Positions 25,867-33,598 of a DNA stretch of 64,000 bases are shown in pieces (within the stretch, counting starts at the first letter, position 1; every line of letters begins with the position of its first letter). A program made the position numbers and the translations under genes. The notes beneath the pieces are model-generated. The model did no database searches and had not been told where the DNA came from. It saw only the letters and a program-made list of their open reading frames with translations. The stretch is from JALZKA01 sp963717635 (GTDB taxonomy: Bacteria; Actinomycetota; Thermoleophilia; Solirubrobacterales; 70-9), in assembly GCA_963717635.1 (NCBI GenBank), contig OY970347.1, positions 1,302,001-1,366,000 of the forward strand, read 5' to 3'.

Positions 25867-26634
25867 TCAATTCTCCAGTCGCTTGATCAACTCGGCGAGC
25901 ACCGGCCTCGAGATCCCGGGCACCCGCTTGAGGTCCGAGACCCGGCTGACGATGGCCTCCTCGTCGCGGTAGCGAATGATGCGTTTCGCCTGGGTTGTGC
26001 TGAAGCCGACGCCGACGAGATCCTCAGCGCTCGCGCTTGCGAGGCTGAGCAAGCTGGGCGCCGACTTCGGCTTTGGAACGGGCTTCGGCTTCGGCTTCGG
26101 CTTCGGCGCGGATTTCGGTTTCGGCTTCGGTCCGGGCTTCGGCGCGACGGGCGGCTCGGGCGGGGCGGTAGTCCCCGCTCCGCGTGAGAGCTCCAGGGCG
26201 CCGCCGGCGACGATCGCGAACCCCGCCACAAGCCCGAGGAAGGCGCCAACCCGCGGCTCGAGGCCGAGCTCGGCACTGCTCTCGAGCACTGCCGAGACGA
26301 CCACGTCGGGCTCCGGCGGCGTGAAGATCACGTACAGCGCCACCAGCACCGCCACCATCCCGGCGGCCGTCACCAGTCGCGGCGCCCACTCGCCTCGGCC
26401 CCACGGCATCCCGGTTCGCAGCGCCGGCACCACGAGCGGAACCAGCGCCGCCAGCAGCAACACGACGTCGAGGCCGCCGAGCAGCTCGAAGGCTGCCCCG
26501 TCGCTGTCCGGCTGGACGAATCCGTCCACGGTCACCGCGAACCACGGCAGCACGAGCAGCGAGACCGAGAGGACGAGGCCGCCAGCGACCGCGACCCATT
26601 CCCCAAATCCCAGCCCGGAGCGCGGAACCTTCAC
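25867..26634 (-). CDS. Membrane protein with Lys-Pro linker and C-terminal helix-hairpin-helix domain
   Basis: The N-terminal 160 residues contain four hydrophobic segments (for example WVAVAGGLVLSVSLLVLPWF and LLAALVPLVVPAL). A linker of alternating KP units with scattered Ala/Ser (PKPKPKPKPVPKPK) leads to a ComEA-type helix-hairpin-helix domain: LVGVGFSTTQAKRIIRYRD and LKRVPGISRPVLAELIKRL. Known ComEA proteins have one membrane anchor and bind incoming DNA; four segments here are unusual. TAGCGT at 26647-26642 ends seven bases before the GTG chosen; a GTG three codons upstream (26643) is possible. Confidence 0.7.
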   Translation of the reverse strand: MKVPRSGLGFGEWVAVAGGLVLSVSLLVLPWFAVTVDGFVQPDSDGAAFELLGGLDVVLLLAALVPLVVPALRTGMPWGRGEWAPRLVTAAGMVAVLVALYVIFTPPEPDVVVSAVLESSAELGLEPRVGAFLGLVAGFAIVAGGALELSRGAGTTAPPEPPVAPKPGPKPKPKSAPKPKPKPKPVPKPKSAPSLLSLASASAEDLVGVGFSTTQAKRIIRYRDEEAIVSRVSDLKRVPGISRPVLAELIKRLEN

Positions 26635-26719
26635 CCGCGGCACGCTACCGCTGGCGGTGGCTCTTGGCGCCGCACTGAGTCACGCGTAGCGGCCTTTCGG
26701 CTGCCCTAAGACACAATTC

Positions 26720-26735
26720 ATTAGGGTGACCTAAT
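26720..26735. promoter_or_regulatory. Palindromic operator resembling DtxR/IdeR/MntR boxes, before the ZIP gene
   Basis: ATTAGG-GTGA-CCTAAT, a perfect inverted repeat with six-base arms, 32 bases upstream of the ZIP transporter start. DtxR-family boxes in Actinobacteria have TTAGG and CCTAA at their ends, although the classic iron box has a longer middle. A TAGGGT -10-like hexamer lies inside the site, so binding would block transcription. The AT-rich site stands out from its GC-rich surroundings. Confidence 0.55.
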
Positions 26736-26767
26736 CGTTCACCCTCGCGACAAGGAAAGGGATCCAT

Positions 26768-27631
26768 TTGAGCTTCACTGAAACGCTGCTGCTGGCGGCA
26801 ATTGCCGGTTTCACGATCTATGCGGGCCTGCCGTTGGCCCGCATGGAGACGAGTCCGCGGATCCGGGTCGTCCTGGCGATGTTCTCGGTGGGCATCCTTG
26901 CCTTCCTGCTGGTTGACGTCTTGGGACACGGCTACGAGGAGACCGAGGGGGCGGTCGAGGCTTTCGGGGAGGATGAGGGGAGCTTCGGCCATGCCCTGGC
27001 CCTGACCCTCTTGCTGCTCGGAGGATTTACGGCCGGGTCTGTTGGGATCGGGCTGCTCGAGCGGAGGATCATCGGTTCCCGGAAGTCCCTGCCGCCGATC
27101 GCGGGGGGAGAGGCCGGAACGGCTGTCGACAACCCGTTGGCGGCTTCGGTGGTCCTCGGCCAAGAGGAGGCGCTCAGGCGGCGGGCGCTCACCACCGGCC
27201 TGTTCATAGCGGCAGCCATCGGGCTCCACAACTTCGCCGAGGGGCTGGCGATCGGTGTGTCCGCCGGCAGCGATGAGATCGCCCTCGCAACCGTTCTCGT
27301 GATCGGCTTTGCCTTGCACAACGCGACGGAAGGCTTCGGAATCATCGGCCCGCTCGGGGACGTGCGACCGTCGTGGAGCTGGTTGGGGCTGGCTGGCCTG
27401 ATCGCGGGACTACCCGTGGTACTCGGCGCGAGCATCGGCTACGGCGTTGAGTCCGAGCCGCTCGAGATTGCGTTCTACGGACTTGCCGGGGGCGCGATCC
27501 TCTACGTGATCGGCGAAGTCTGGCAGGGGGTGCGGCGCTACGGGCACAAGGAACTCGGCCTGCTCTTGCTGGCGGCAGGTTTCAGCGCAGGGGTACTGAC
27601 CGATTTCGTAATCGCATACGCAGGCGGCTGA
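26768..27631 (+). CDS. ZIP family divalent metal transporter
   Basis: Membrane transporter of 287 residues with eight predicted helices, GufA-like. The metal-binding helix 4 and 5 motifs are intact: GLHNFAEGLAIG and ALHNATEGFGI (HNxxEG twice). A His/Asp/Glu-containing loop between helices 2 and 3 (GHGYEETEGAVEAFGEDEG) could gate the metal. TTG start with a GGAAAGGG ribosome binding site, one of the few clear Shine-Dalgarno sequences here. The palindrome at 26720-26735 suggests repression by a DtxR/MntR-type regulator, so iron, manganese or zinc uptake is likely. Confidence 0.9.
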   Translation: MSFTETLLLAAIAGFTIYAGLPLARMETSPRIRVVLAMFSVGILAFLLVDVLGHGYEETEGAVEAFGEDEGSFGHALALTLLLLGGFTAGSVGIGLLERRIIGSRKSLPPIAGGEAGTAVDNPLAASVVLGQEEALRRRALTTGLFIAAAIGLHNFAEGLAIGVSAGSDEIALATVLVIGFALHNATEGFGIIGPLGDVRPSWSWLGLAGLIAGLPVVLGASIGYGVESEPLEIAFYGLAGGAILYVIGEVWQGVRRYGHKELGLLLLAAGFSAGVLTDFVIAYAGG

Positions 27632-27689
27632 AGCAAGGGCGAGGGTGCCGATGCCAAGGAGCAGCTCGAACGCGGCTTGAAAGGCCTAC

Positions 27690-28091
27690 CTACTCCGACA
27701 GCCCGGCGGTTTCGAGCGCTTCGGCGGCGGTTCGAAATCCTCGATGGCTGGTGATCTTGCCGCCGCGAACGGTTACCACCCAGGCGAGCGGCGAGTCGCT
27801 CACCACCCCGCTCGCCCTTCCGCGGACCGCGCATCCGCCGACGACCACTACCTGGTCGCCGGCGGTTCGCACCTGAACCGCGTACGGACGAAGCTCGTCC
27901 CAGATCTCTTCGACCTCAGCGAAGTAATCGCGTACTCCCTGATGACCTCGGTAGCCGCCGGATTCCACCCGGGTCCCGGTCAAGGGCAGAAACTCCACGG
28001 CGGGGTCATAGAGGCTCAACAGGGCATCCAAGTCCGCTTCCGCGATCGCGTCAAAGCTCCGTTTGACGATCTCCACGCTCTCCTCCGACAT
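27690..28091 (-). CDS. SnoaL-like / NTF2-fold protein
   Basis: A 133-residue cone-fold protein of the ketosteroid isomerase superfamily. The N-terminal helix is ESVEIVKRSFDAIAEADLDALLSLYDPAVEFLP, cut here as a typical SnoaL start, followed by GYRGHQGVRDYFAEVEEIWDELR and curved beta strands. There is no neighbouring pathway to suggest a substrate. ATG start. It lies downstream of a hairpin terminator that separates it from the next gene on the same strand. Confidence 0.8.
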   Translation of the reverse strand: MSEESVEIVKRSFDAIAEADLDALLSLYDPAVEFLPLTGTRVESGGYRGHQGVRDYFAEVEEIWDELRPYAVQVRTAGDQVVVVGGCAVRGRASGVVSDSPLAWVVTVRGGKITSHRGFRTAAEALETAGLSE

Positions 28092-28154
28092 CGCCTGCGC
28101 AGTATCTCGCGCCGGCGGCTTCAGGCGATGCGCCCTTACCGAAGCGCAAACGAA

Positions 28155-28177
28155 ACGCCCCGCACTTCGCGGGGCGT
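28155..28177 (-). terminator. Hairpin terminator downstream of the SPW-like membrane protein gene
   Basis: A nine-base stem, ACGCCCCGC/GCGGGGCGT, with a five-base loop. On the minus strand it is followed by TTTCGTTT. It sits 54 bases past the stop of the gene at 28231-28590 and upstream of the SnoaL-like gene, which fits an intrinsic terminator for the former. Confidence 0.65.
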
Positions 28178-28230
28178 CTCGGGGTACAGGGGAGGAGAGA
28201 TATGTGGTTATGGAGGTAGGCCGGCGGTGT

Positions 28231-28590
28231 TTAGACCCCGCGGGACGCGCTGAACCGCGTTGAAGCGGTCAGGGCGACCATTGCGGCGCCGATGCCGACC
28301 AGAAAGATTGCCTGCTCCCAGAGGCCCGTGTCGATGCCGAGCGCGAGGCCGGAGAACATCGCGAACATCGCGAGCGCGTAGTCGAAGCCCGCGTGTGAGG
28401 AGAGCGAGATCGAGCGCTGCGGACCTGGGATCTGGAGCGCGAGTCCGAGGAGGAGTACGCCGATCAGCACGCTGATCACCGTCGCGGCCTGCCCGAATCC
28501 GAGGACGAACGGCGCGACCATGGCGAGCGCGCTGGCGAGCGTCTCGACGCCTGCGTGGACTGAAAGTGGGATGTGCCTGAAGAGGGTCAT
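28231..28590 (-). CDS. Small four-helix membrane protein, SPW-repeat-like
   Basis: A 119-residue protein with four hydrophobic segments arranged as two similar halves. Each half has a short amphipathic start (SVHAGVETLASALAMVAPFVLG; SSHAGFDYALAMFAMFSGLALG) followed by a second helix, so it looks like an internal duplication. The ATG at 28590 is favoured over 28626. The start codon lies in an eight-base inverted repeat (28588-28595 with 28616-28623). Its function is unknown. It is divergent from tlyA across a 98-base region with CRP-like and LexA-like sites. Confidence 0.7.
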   Translation of the reverse strand: MTLFRHIPLSVHAGVETLASALAMVAPFVLGFGQAATVISVLIGVLLLGLALQIPGPQRSISLSSHAGFDYALAMFAMFSGLALGIDTGLWEQAIFLVGIGAAMVALTASTRFSASRGV

Positions 28591-28626
28591 CGCACGAACA
28601 AGGATACGAACGTATGTGCGATGCAT

Positions 28627-28644
28627 GTGTGATCCCCGTCACAC
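28627..28644. promoter_or_regulatory. CRP/FNR-type palindrome upstream of tlyA
   Basis: GTGTGA-TCCCCG-TCACAC, a perfect repeat with six-base arms and a six-base centre. It contains the full TGTGA-N6-TCACA core known for CRP in E. coli and for mycobacterial CRP. It lies 44 bases before the tlyA start and 36 bases before the divergent membrane protein gene, so it could control either. Confidence 0.55.
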
Positions 28645-28688
28645 TGAAGATCCCCAATTTGCTCGTTGCGAACGGTACTTTCTGCTGG

Positions 28689-29477
28689 GTGAGCCGCCGC
28701 CGCGCAGACTCCGTGATCGCCGAGCGAGGCCTGACCCGGTCGCGCGCCAGTGCGGCCGAGGCGATCCGAGCCGGGCGGGTAGTGATCGGCGCCGGCGGAC
28801 AGCGCGTGGCGAAGCCGAGCGAGCTGATCGACCCCGAGGCCGAGCTGAGCGTGGCCACGGGCCGCGACTTCGTCTCGCGTGGCGGCGTCAAGCTGGCGAA
28901 CGCGCTCGACGCGCTCGCGATCGACGTCAGCGGCCAGGATTGCCTTGACCTGGGCGCCTCGACCGGCGGTTTCACCGACTGCCTGCTCCAGCGCGGGGCG
29001 GCGCGGGTGATCGCCCTCGACGTCGCACACGGGCAGCTCGACTGGGGCCTTCGCAACGACGATCGCGTCCATGTGATCGAACGCACCAACGCACGCGACA
29101 TTGAATCCGCCGGTTTACCGTTCGAGCCGTCGCTGGCGACGATCGACGTTTCCTTCATCTCGCTTACCAAGGTCCTGCCGGCGGTCGCCGAGGCGGTCGC
29201 TACGGGCGGCGACCTGCTGGCGATGATCAAGCCCCAGTTCGAGCTCGGTCGGAGGCGTGTCAAGGGCGGTGTGGTCCGGGACGCGGCCGAGCGCCGCGAG
29301 GCCCTGACGAAGGTCGCAACCGCCGCGCGCGAGCTCGGCCTTGTGATCCACGGATTTGCGTCGTCCGGTCTCCCGGGGCCGAAGGGCAACCGCGAGACGT
29401 TTCTGTGGTGCTCGACAGCGGGCAGCGGCCTCAGTGCCGCCGAGACGGAGAGCGCCGTCGTGGAGGTCGAACCATGA
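28689..29477 (+). CDS. tlyA: TlyA family rRNA (cytidine-2'-O)-methyltransferase
   Basis: Methylates ribosomal RNA. An N-terminal S4 RNA-binding domain (LTRSRASAAEAIRAGRVVI) is followed by an FtsJ/RrmJ-type Rossmann domain: SRGGVKLANALDAL, motif I DLGASTGGFTDCLL, the catalytic aspartate region ATIDVSFISL and MIKPQFELG with the catalytic lysine. I use the GTG at 28689 (MSRRRADSVIAERGL); the ATG at 28614 would put 25 unlike residues in front and run through the CRP-like site. The nadK ATG overlaps its stop. The order tlyA-nadK-recN is conserved in Actinobacteria. Confidence 0.94.
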   Translation: MSRRRADSVIAERGLTRSRASAAEAIRAGRVVIGAGGQRVAKPSELIDPEAELSVATGRDFVSRGGVKLANALDALAIDVSGQDCLDLGASTGGFTDCLLQRGAARVIALDVAHGQLDWGLRNDDRVHVIERTNARDIESAGLPFEPSLATIDVSFISLTKVLPAVAEAVATGGDLLAMIKPQFELGRRRVKGGVVRDAAERREALTKVATAARELGLVIHGFASSGLPGPKGNRETFLWCSTAGSGLSAAETESAVVEVEP

Positions 29478-30337
29478 GCGCCAAACCGGCAACCGCAGCG
29501 GTTCTGACCCATACCCAGCCGGAGCAGACCAGCGCCGCGGTGCGTGCGGCCGTCGCGGCTGCGGCCGAGGCGGGGTGCGAGCTCGTGGCGAGCGCCGAGG
29601 AGCTCGCCAAGCACGGCGACGCCGCCGCCGGGCTCGGGTCGCTGGAAGCGCTTGATGGCGAGCCGGACCTGTGCCTGGTGCTCGGCGGGGACGGCACCAT
29701 CCTGAAGGCGCTGCGGGTGTACGCGAACTCGACAGTTCCGGTGTTCGGCATCAACTACGGGACGATCGGGTTCCTCGCCGCGGCCGACCGCAAGGATCTC
29801 GACGATGCGCTGCGGCGGGCTCTGACCGGCGACTTCGACGTCATGTCGCTGCCGGCGCTGGAGGTCGGAGCCTCGGGGGCCGCCCGGATCGGGCTGAACG
29901 ACGTCTCGTTTCACCGGCGCCCGCATGGACGGGTGGCCGAGCTCGCATTTCAGGTCGGGGGGCAGGAGGTCGGCCACGTGCGCTGCGACGGCCTCGTGGC
30001 GGCCACCCCGGCGGGCTCGACCGGCTACAACCTCGCGAACCAGGGGCCGATCCTTGCCTGGGGCGTAGAGGGCTACGTGGTCAGCTTCATCGCTCCGCAC
30101 ACGCTGACCGCGCGCCCGCTGGTGGTCGCCCCCGACGACGTTCTGCTCGTGCGCAACGCGGCTGGGCGCGAGCCGGTGGACCTGGTCGTCGACGGCGAGC
30201 ACGTCACGGACCTCGCGAGCGGCGACGAGACCGAGATCCACTTCCGCGACAACGTCGGGCGTCTTGCCCAGGTCCCGGGCGCCAACTTCTATCGCCGGAT
30301 CGGCGAGAAGTTCGGGGCGCTAGCCGGCGGGCTCTAG
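29474..30337 (+). CDS. nadK: NAD kinase
   Basis: Phosphorylates NAD to NADP. A 287-residue protein with CLVLGGDGTILKALR (GGDGT), FGINYGTIGFL, GLNDVSFHR in place of the more common NE motif, and the glycine-rich ATPAGSTGYNLAN that contacts NAD. The ATG at 29474 overlaps the tlyA TGA. Its last 18 bases overlap the convergent FAD/Rieske gene. Confidence 0.95.
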   Translation: MSAKPATAAVLTHTQPEQTSAAVRAAVAAAAEAGCELVASAEELAKHGDAAAGLGSLEALDGEPDLCLVLGGDGTILKALRVYANSTVPVFGINYGTIGFLAAADRKDLDDALRRALTGDFDVMSLPALEVGASGAARIGLNDVSFHRRPHGRVAELAFQVGGQEVGHVRCDGLVAATPAGSTGYNLANQGPILAWGVEGYVVSFIAPHTLTARPLVVAPDDVLLVRNAAGREPVDLVVDGEHVTDLASGDETEIHFRDNVGRLAQVPGANFYRRIGEKFGALAGGL

Positions 30338-31822
30338 CGGCGCGCTCGCCGGGCCGTTGAGGACGCCGCCGTCGGCGGCGAACCGCGAGCCGTGGCACGG
30401 GCAGTCCCAGGTCGCGTCGCCGGAGTTCCACCGCACGATGCAGCCGAGGTGGGTGCACCGTGCCGAGAGCCGGTGGTGATTGCCGTCGAAGTCGCGGCAT
30501 TCGGCGACCTGCCCGAGCCCGTCGCCGACGACGTGGCCCTCACCCGCCTCGAGCTGGCGCTCCGCGGCGCGCCGCAGCCGGCCGCCAACCATCTGCACGC
30601 CGACGTCCACGCCCTCCTTGGCGAGGTCGGGCAGCGCCGCACGGGCGTTGAGCCGCGTCGGGTTGAAGGCCTCGAGCCGCTCGTCGGAGCTCCCCGTGAG
30701 CGTTTCGGCCAGCATCTCCGCCGCGCCCAGGCCGGCCGCAAGGCCCCACTTCGAGAAGCCGGTCGCGACCTGGATGCGCGGCCAGGGCGGCCCTAGCGGC
30801 CCGATCATCGGCAATCCGTCCGGGCTCATCAGGTCGTGGGCTGACCAGCGATGGGTGACGGGACCCGCCTCGAATCGACCGGCCAGCCAGGCGGCCAGCC
30901 GCCGATAGCGCTGGGCGCCGTCGGCGTGCCCTACCTTGTGGCCCTCGCCGCCGACGATCAGGTGCCTGGAGCTGCCGGCACCGGGATGCGAACGGATCGA
31001 GCGCGTGTCGCCGCCGATCCCCAGGTACATGCCGCGGGGAGCGTCGGTCGCCGGCGCCACGACGGCGTACGAGGCCTGCGGTCGGAGGCGCGCGAAGAAG
31101 AGCCCGCGGTCGAGCAGCGGCATCTGCGTCGCCAGCAACACGCGCTCGGCCCGCAGCGTCGATCCGTTTTCCAGCTCGATGCGGGGCGGGTTGCCGCGCG
31201 CCACCGATCGCACCCGGCTGTGCTCGTGGATCGCCGCGCCGGCCGCCTCGGCTGCCCGGGCGAGGCCGCGGGTCAGAGCCGCCGAGTCGAGCTGGATCTG
31301 ATCGTCCAGCCGCGCCGCCACCCGGATCGCAAACGGCAGGTCGGTCTCCTCGGTCAGGGTCACCGGGACGCCCGCAGCCACCGCCGCCTGCGCCTCCATC
31401 TCAACGTCCTCGATGGCCTCCTCGGTCTCCGTGTAGAGGTGGTTTGGGGCGCGCTCGATCCCGCAGTCGATGCCGTGGCGCTCGACCAGCGAGCCGGCGA
31501 GGTCGACGCCCCGCAGGTTGAGCTCGGCGTAGGCCTCCGCCGCCAGCGCTCCGACCCTGTCCCGGATCGTGCTGTAGGGGCGTTCGTGCAGAGCCGTCAC
31601 CTTGGCGGTCGAGTTCCCGGTGACTGCAGCCGCCACCGTCCGCGCCTCGAGCAGCACGACCGACGCCCCGCCCTCGGCGAGGAACAGCGCCGTTGCGGCG
31701 CCGACGATGCCGCCCCCGATCACCGCTACATCAGCCTCGGTGTCCGCCTCCAGCTCGGGGCGGACCTCGCCCGGTGCGACGTCGAGCCAGAGCGAGACCG
31801 GCTTGCCGGGAGGTTGGGCCAT
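30320..31822 (-). CDS. FAD-dependent oxidoreductase with C-terminal Rieske domain
   Basis: A 500-residue protein. The N-terminal DAO-type FAD domain has VAVIGGGIVGAATALFLAEGG and LLEARTV; the C-terminal end of this domain is MIGPLGPPWPRIQVATGFSKWG. The last 90 residues are a Rieske [2Fe-2S] domain with CTHLGC and CPCHGSRF (CxH and CxxH ligands). Such fusions resemble Bacillus YhfW-type proteins. The substrate is unknown. It is inserted on the opposite strand between nadK and recN, which are neighbours in many Actinobacteria. The start at 31822 follows the sequence MAQPPGKPVSLW. Confidence 0.88.
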   Translation of the reverse strand: MAQPPGKPVSLWLDVAPGEVRPELEADTEADVAVIGGGIVGAATALFLAEGGASVVLLEARTVAAAVTGNSTAKVTALHERPYSTIRDRVGALAAEAYAELNLRGVDLAGSLVERHGIDCGIERAPNHLYTETEEAIEDVEMEAQAAVAAGVPVTLTEETDLPFAIRVAARLDDQIQLDSAALTRGLARAAEAAGAAIHEHSRVRSVARGNPPRIELENGSTLRAERVLLATQMPLLDRGLFFARLRPQASYAVVAPATDAPRGMYLGIGGDTRSIRSHPGAGSSRHLIVGGEGHKVGHADGAQRYRRLAAWLAGRFEAGPVTHRWSAHDLMSPDGLPMIGPLGPPWPRIQVATGFSKWGLAAGLGAAEMLAETLTGSSDERLEAFNPTRLNARAALPDLAKEGVDVGVQMVGGRLRRAAERQLEAGEGHVVGDGLGQVAECRDFDGNHHRLSARCTHLGCIVRWNSGDATWDCPCHGSRFAADGGVLNGPASAPLEPAG

Positions 31823-31886
31823 GACCGGCACGGTACTCGTCCGCGCAGGGCGAATCCGTCGGGCCCGACCGCTATCCATAACGCGA

Positions 31887-33566
31887 ATGCTGCTCGAGCT
31901 TCGCATCGAGAACCTGCTCCTGATCGAGCGCGCCGAGCTGCGCCTCGGGCCGCGCCTGAACGCGATCACGGGCGAGACCGGCGCCGGCAAAACCGTGCTG
32001 GCCCACTCGCTCGACCTGCTGATGGGCGGACGGGCGCGAGCTCAGATCGTGCGCCCCGGAGCGGCCGAGGCCTATGTCGAGGGCGTCTTCGAGTTGCCCG
32101 AAGCTCTGTTCGCGGACCCCGATCTGGCCGATCTGGCCGAGCGGATGCCCGAGGACGGCTCCGAACTGGTCCTGGCGCGGCGCGTCTCTGCCACCGGCCG
32201 CACCAGCGCCTACGTCCAGGGGCGCTCGGCCAGCGTCGCCGACCTGCGCGCGCTCGGCTCGCGCCTGCTGGCCTTCTACGGACAACACGAGCACCGGCGG
32301 TTGACCCTGGCGTCGGCGCAGCTCGACGTGCTGGACGGGTTCGCGGGCGCAAAGCATCTCGTTTTGCGCAAGCGCTACCGGGCGGCCCATGCCCAGGTGC
32401 GGGCCGCGAAGCATGATCTGAATGAGCTGCGTGAGCGCGAGGGCACGCGCGAGCGCGACCTTGACCTGATGCGCTTCGAGCTGGAGGAGATCGAGGCTGC
32501 CGAGCCCGACCCTGAGGAGCGCGCGGACCTCGGCGTGGAGCGCGATCGGCTGCGTCACGCGGAGGCGCTGCGCGAAGCCGCGACCGGGGCGTTGCACCGG
32601 CTGGCCGGCACCGACGAGGGCGAAGCGGGCGTTGTCGCGGGGCTGAGCGGCGCCGAGGCGGCCTTGGCGGCGGTGGGCGGCGTCGACTCGCAGCTCGACG
32701 ACCTCGCGGGCAGGTTGGCCACGGCGGGCGTCGAGCTGGCGGACCTGGCCAGCGGCCTGCGCTCCTATGTCGAGGGTGTCGAGGCCGAGCCCGGACGGCT
32801 CGAGCAGGTGGAGGAGCGGCTGGCCGCGATCGAGCGGCTGGAGCGCAAGCACGGGGGCTCGATCGATGCGGTTCTGGCGCACGCTGAGCGGTGCCGGATC
32901 GAAATCGAGCGGCTCGAGGGGGCGGCCGAGCTCGCAGAGGAGCTGGAACGCCGGCTTGCGGCAGCGACCGAGCAGCGGGCGTCCCTGGCGGCCGGGCTGA
33001 CCAAGGCGCGGCGCAAGGCGATCCCGGCGCTCGAGAAGGCCGTCGCCAAGGCGCTCGCGGGCCTGGCGATGGAGGGAGCGCGGCTCGAGGTCGCGCTCGA
33101 GCCGGCCGAGGCCGGGTTCGGTCCGAACGGCGCCGAGACGGTCGAGCTGCGGGTGGCGACCAACCCCGGCATGCCGCTTTCGCCGCTGCGCGATGCCGCC
33201 TCGGGCGGCGAGCTGTCGCGGATCATGCTCGCCCTGACTGAGCTGGCGGGCGCCGGCAGCGGTACGACCCGTGTGTTCGACGAGATCGACGCTGGCGTGG
33301 GGGGCGCCACCGCGCGCGCCGTCGGGGAGCGCCTGCGCGGGCTCGCCTCCGATCGGCAGGTCCTGTGCATCACCCACCTGCCGCAGGTCGCGTCGCAGGC
33401 CGGCACCCACTTCCGGATTTCGAAGCGGGTCGAGGGCGGCGCGACGATCGCCGAGGTGGAGGCGGTCGCCGGCGACGAGCTGGTCGCGGAGATCGTGCGG
33501 ATGCTGGGCGCCGAGCGCGACGATACGGCCGCTACGGACCACGCTCGCGAGCTGCTCGCCGCGTAG
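31887..33566 (+). CDS. recN: DNA repair protein RecN
   Basis: SMC-like ATPase for double-strand break repair, 559 residues. The head begins ELRIENLLLIERAELRLGPRLN, with Walker A ITGETGAGKT, and FYGQHEHRRL matches the Q-loop region. A long coiled coil (about residues 150-370) is followed by the signature ASGGELSRIMLAL and Walker B FDEIDAGVGG, then CITHLPQVAS. I chose the ATG at 31887, directly before the conserved LLELRIEN; the frame stays open further upstream but overlaps the opposite gene. Confidence 0.95.
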   Translation: MLLELRIENLLLIERAELRLGPRLNAITGETGAGKTVLAHSLDLLMGGRARAQIVRPGAAEAYVEGVFELPEALFADPDLADLAERMPEDGSELVLARRVSATGRTSAYVQGRSASVADLRALGSRLLAFYGQHEHRRLTLASAQLDVLDGFAGAKHLVLRKRYRAAHAQVRAAKHDLNELREREGTRERDLDLMRFELEEIEAAEPDPEERADLGVERDRLRHAEALREAATGALHRLAGTDEGEAGVVAGLSGAEAALAAVGGVDSQLDDLAGRLATAGVELADLASGLRSYVEGVEAEPGRLEQVEERLAAIERLERKHGGSIDAVLAHAERCRIEIERLEGAAELAEELERRLAAATEQRASLAAGLTKARRKAIPALEKAVAKALAGLAMEGARLEVALEPAEAGFGPNGAETVELRVATNPGMPLSPLRDAASGGELSRIMLALTELAGAGSGTTRVFDEIDAGVGGATARAVGERLRGLASDRQVLCITHLPQVASQAGTHFRISKRVEGGATIAEVEAVAGDELVAEIVRMLGAERDDTAATDHARELLAA

Positions 33567-33598
33567 ATCCCGCCGACGGGGATAATCGCCCGTCAGCG

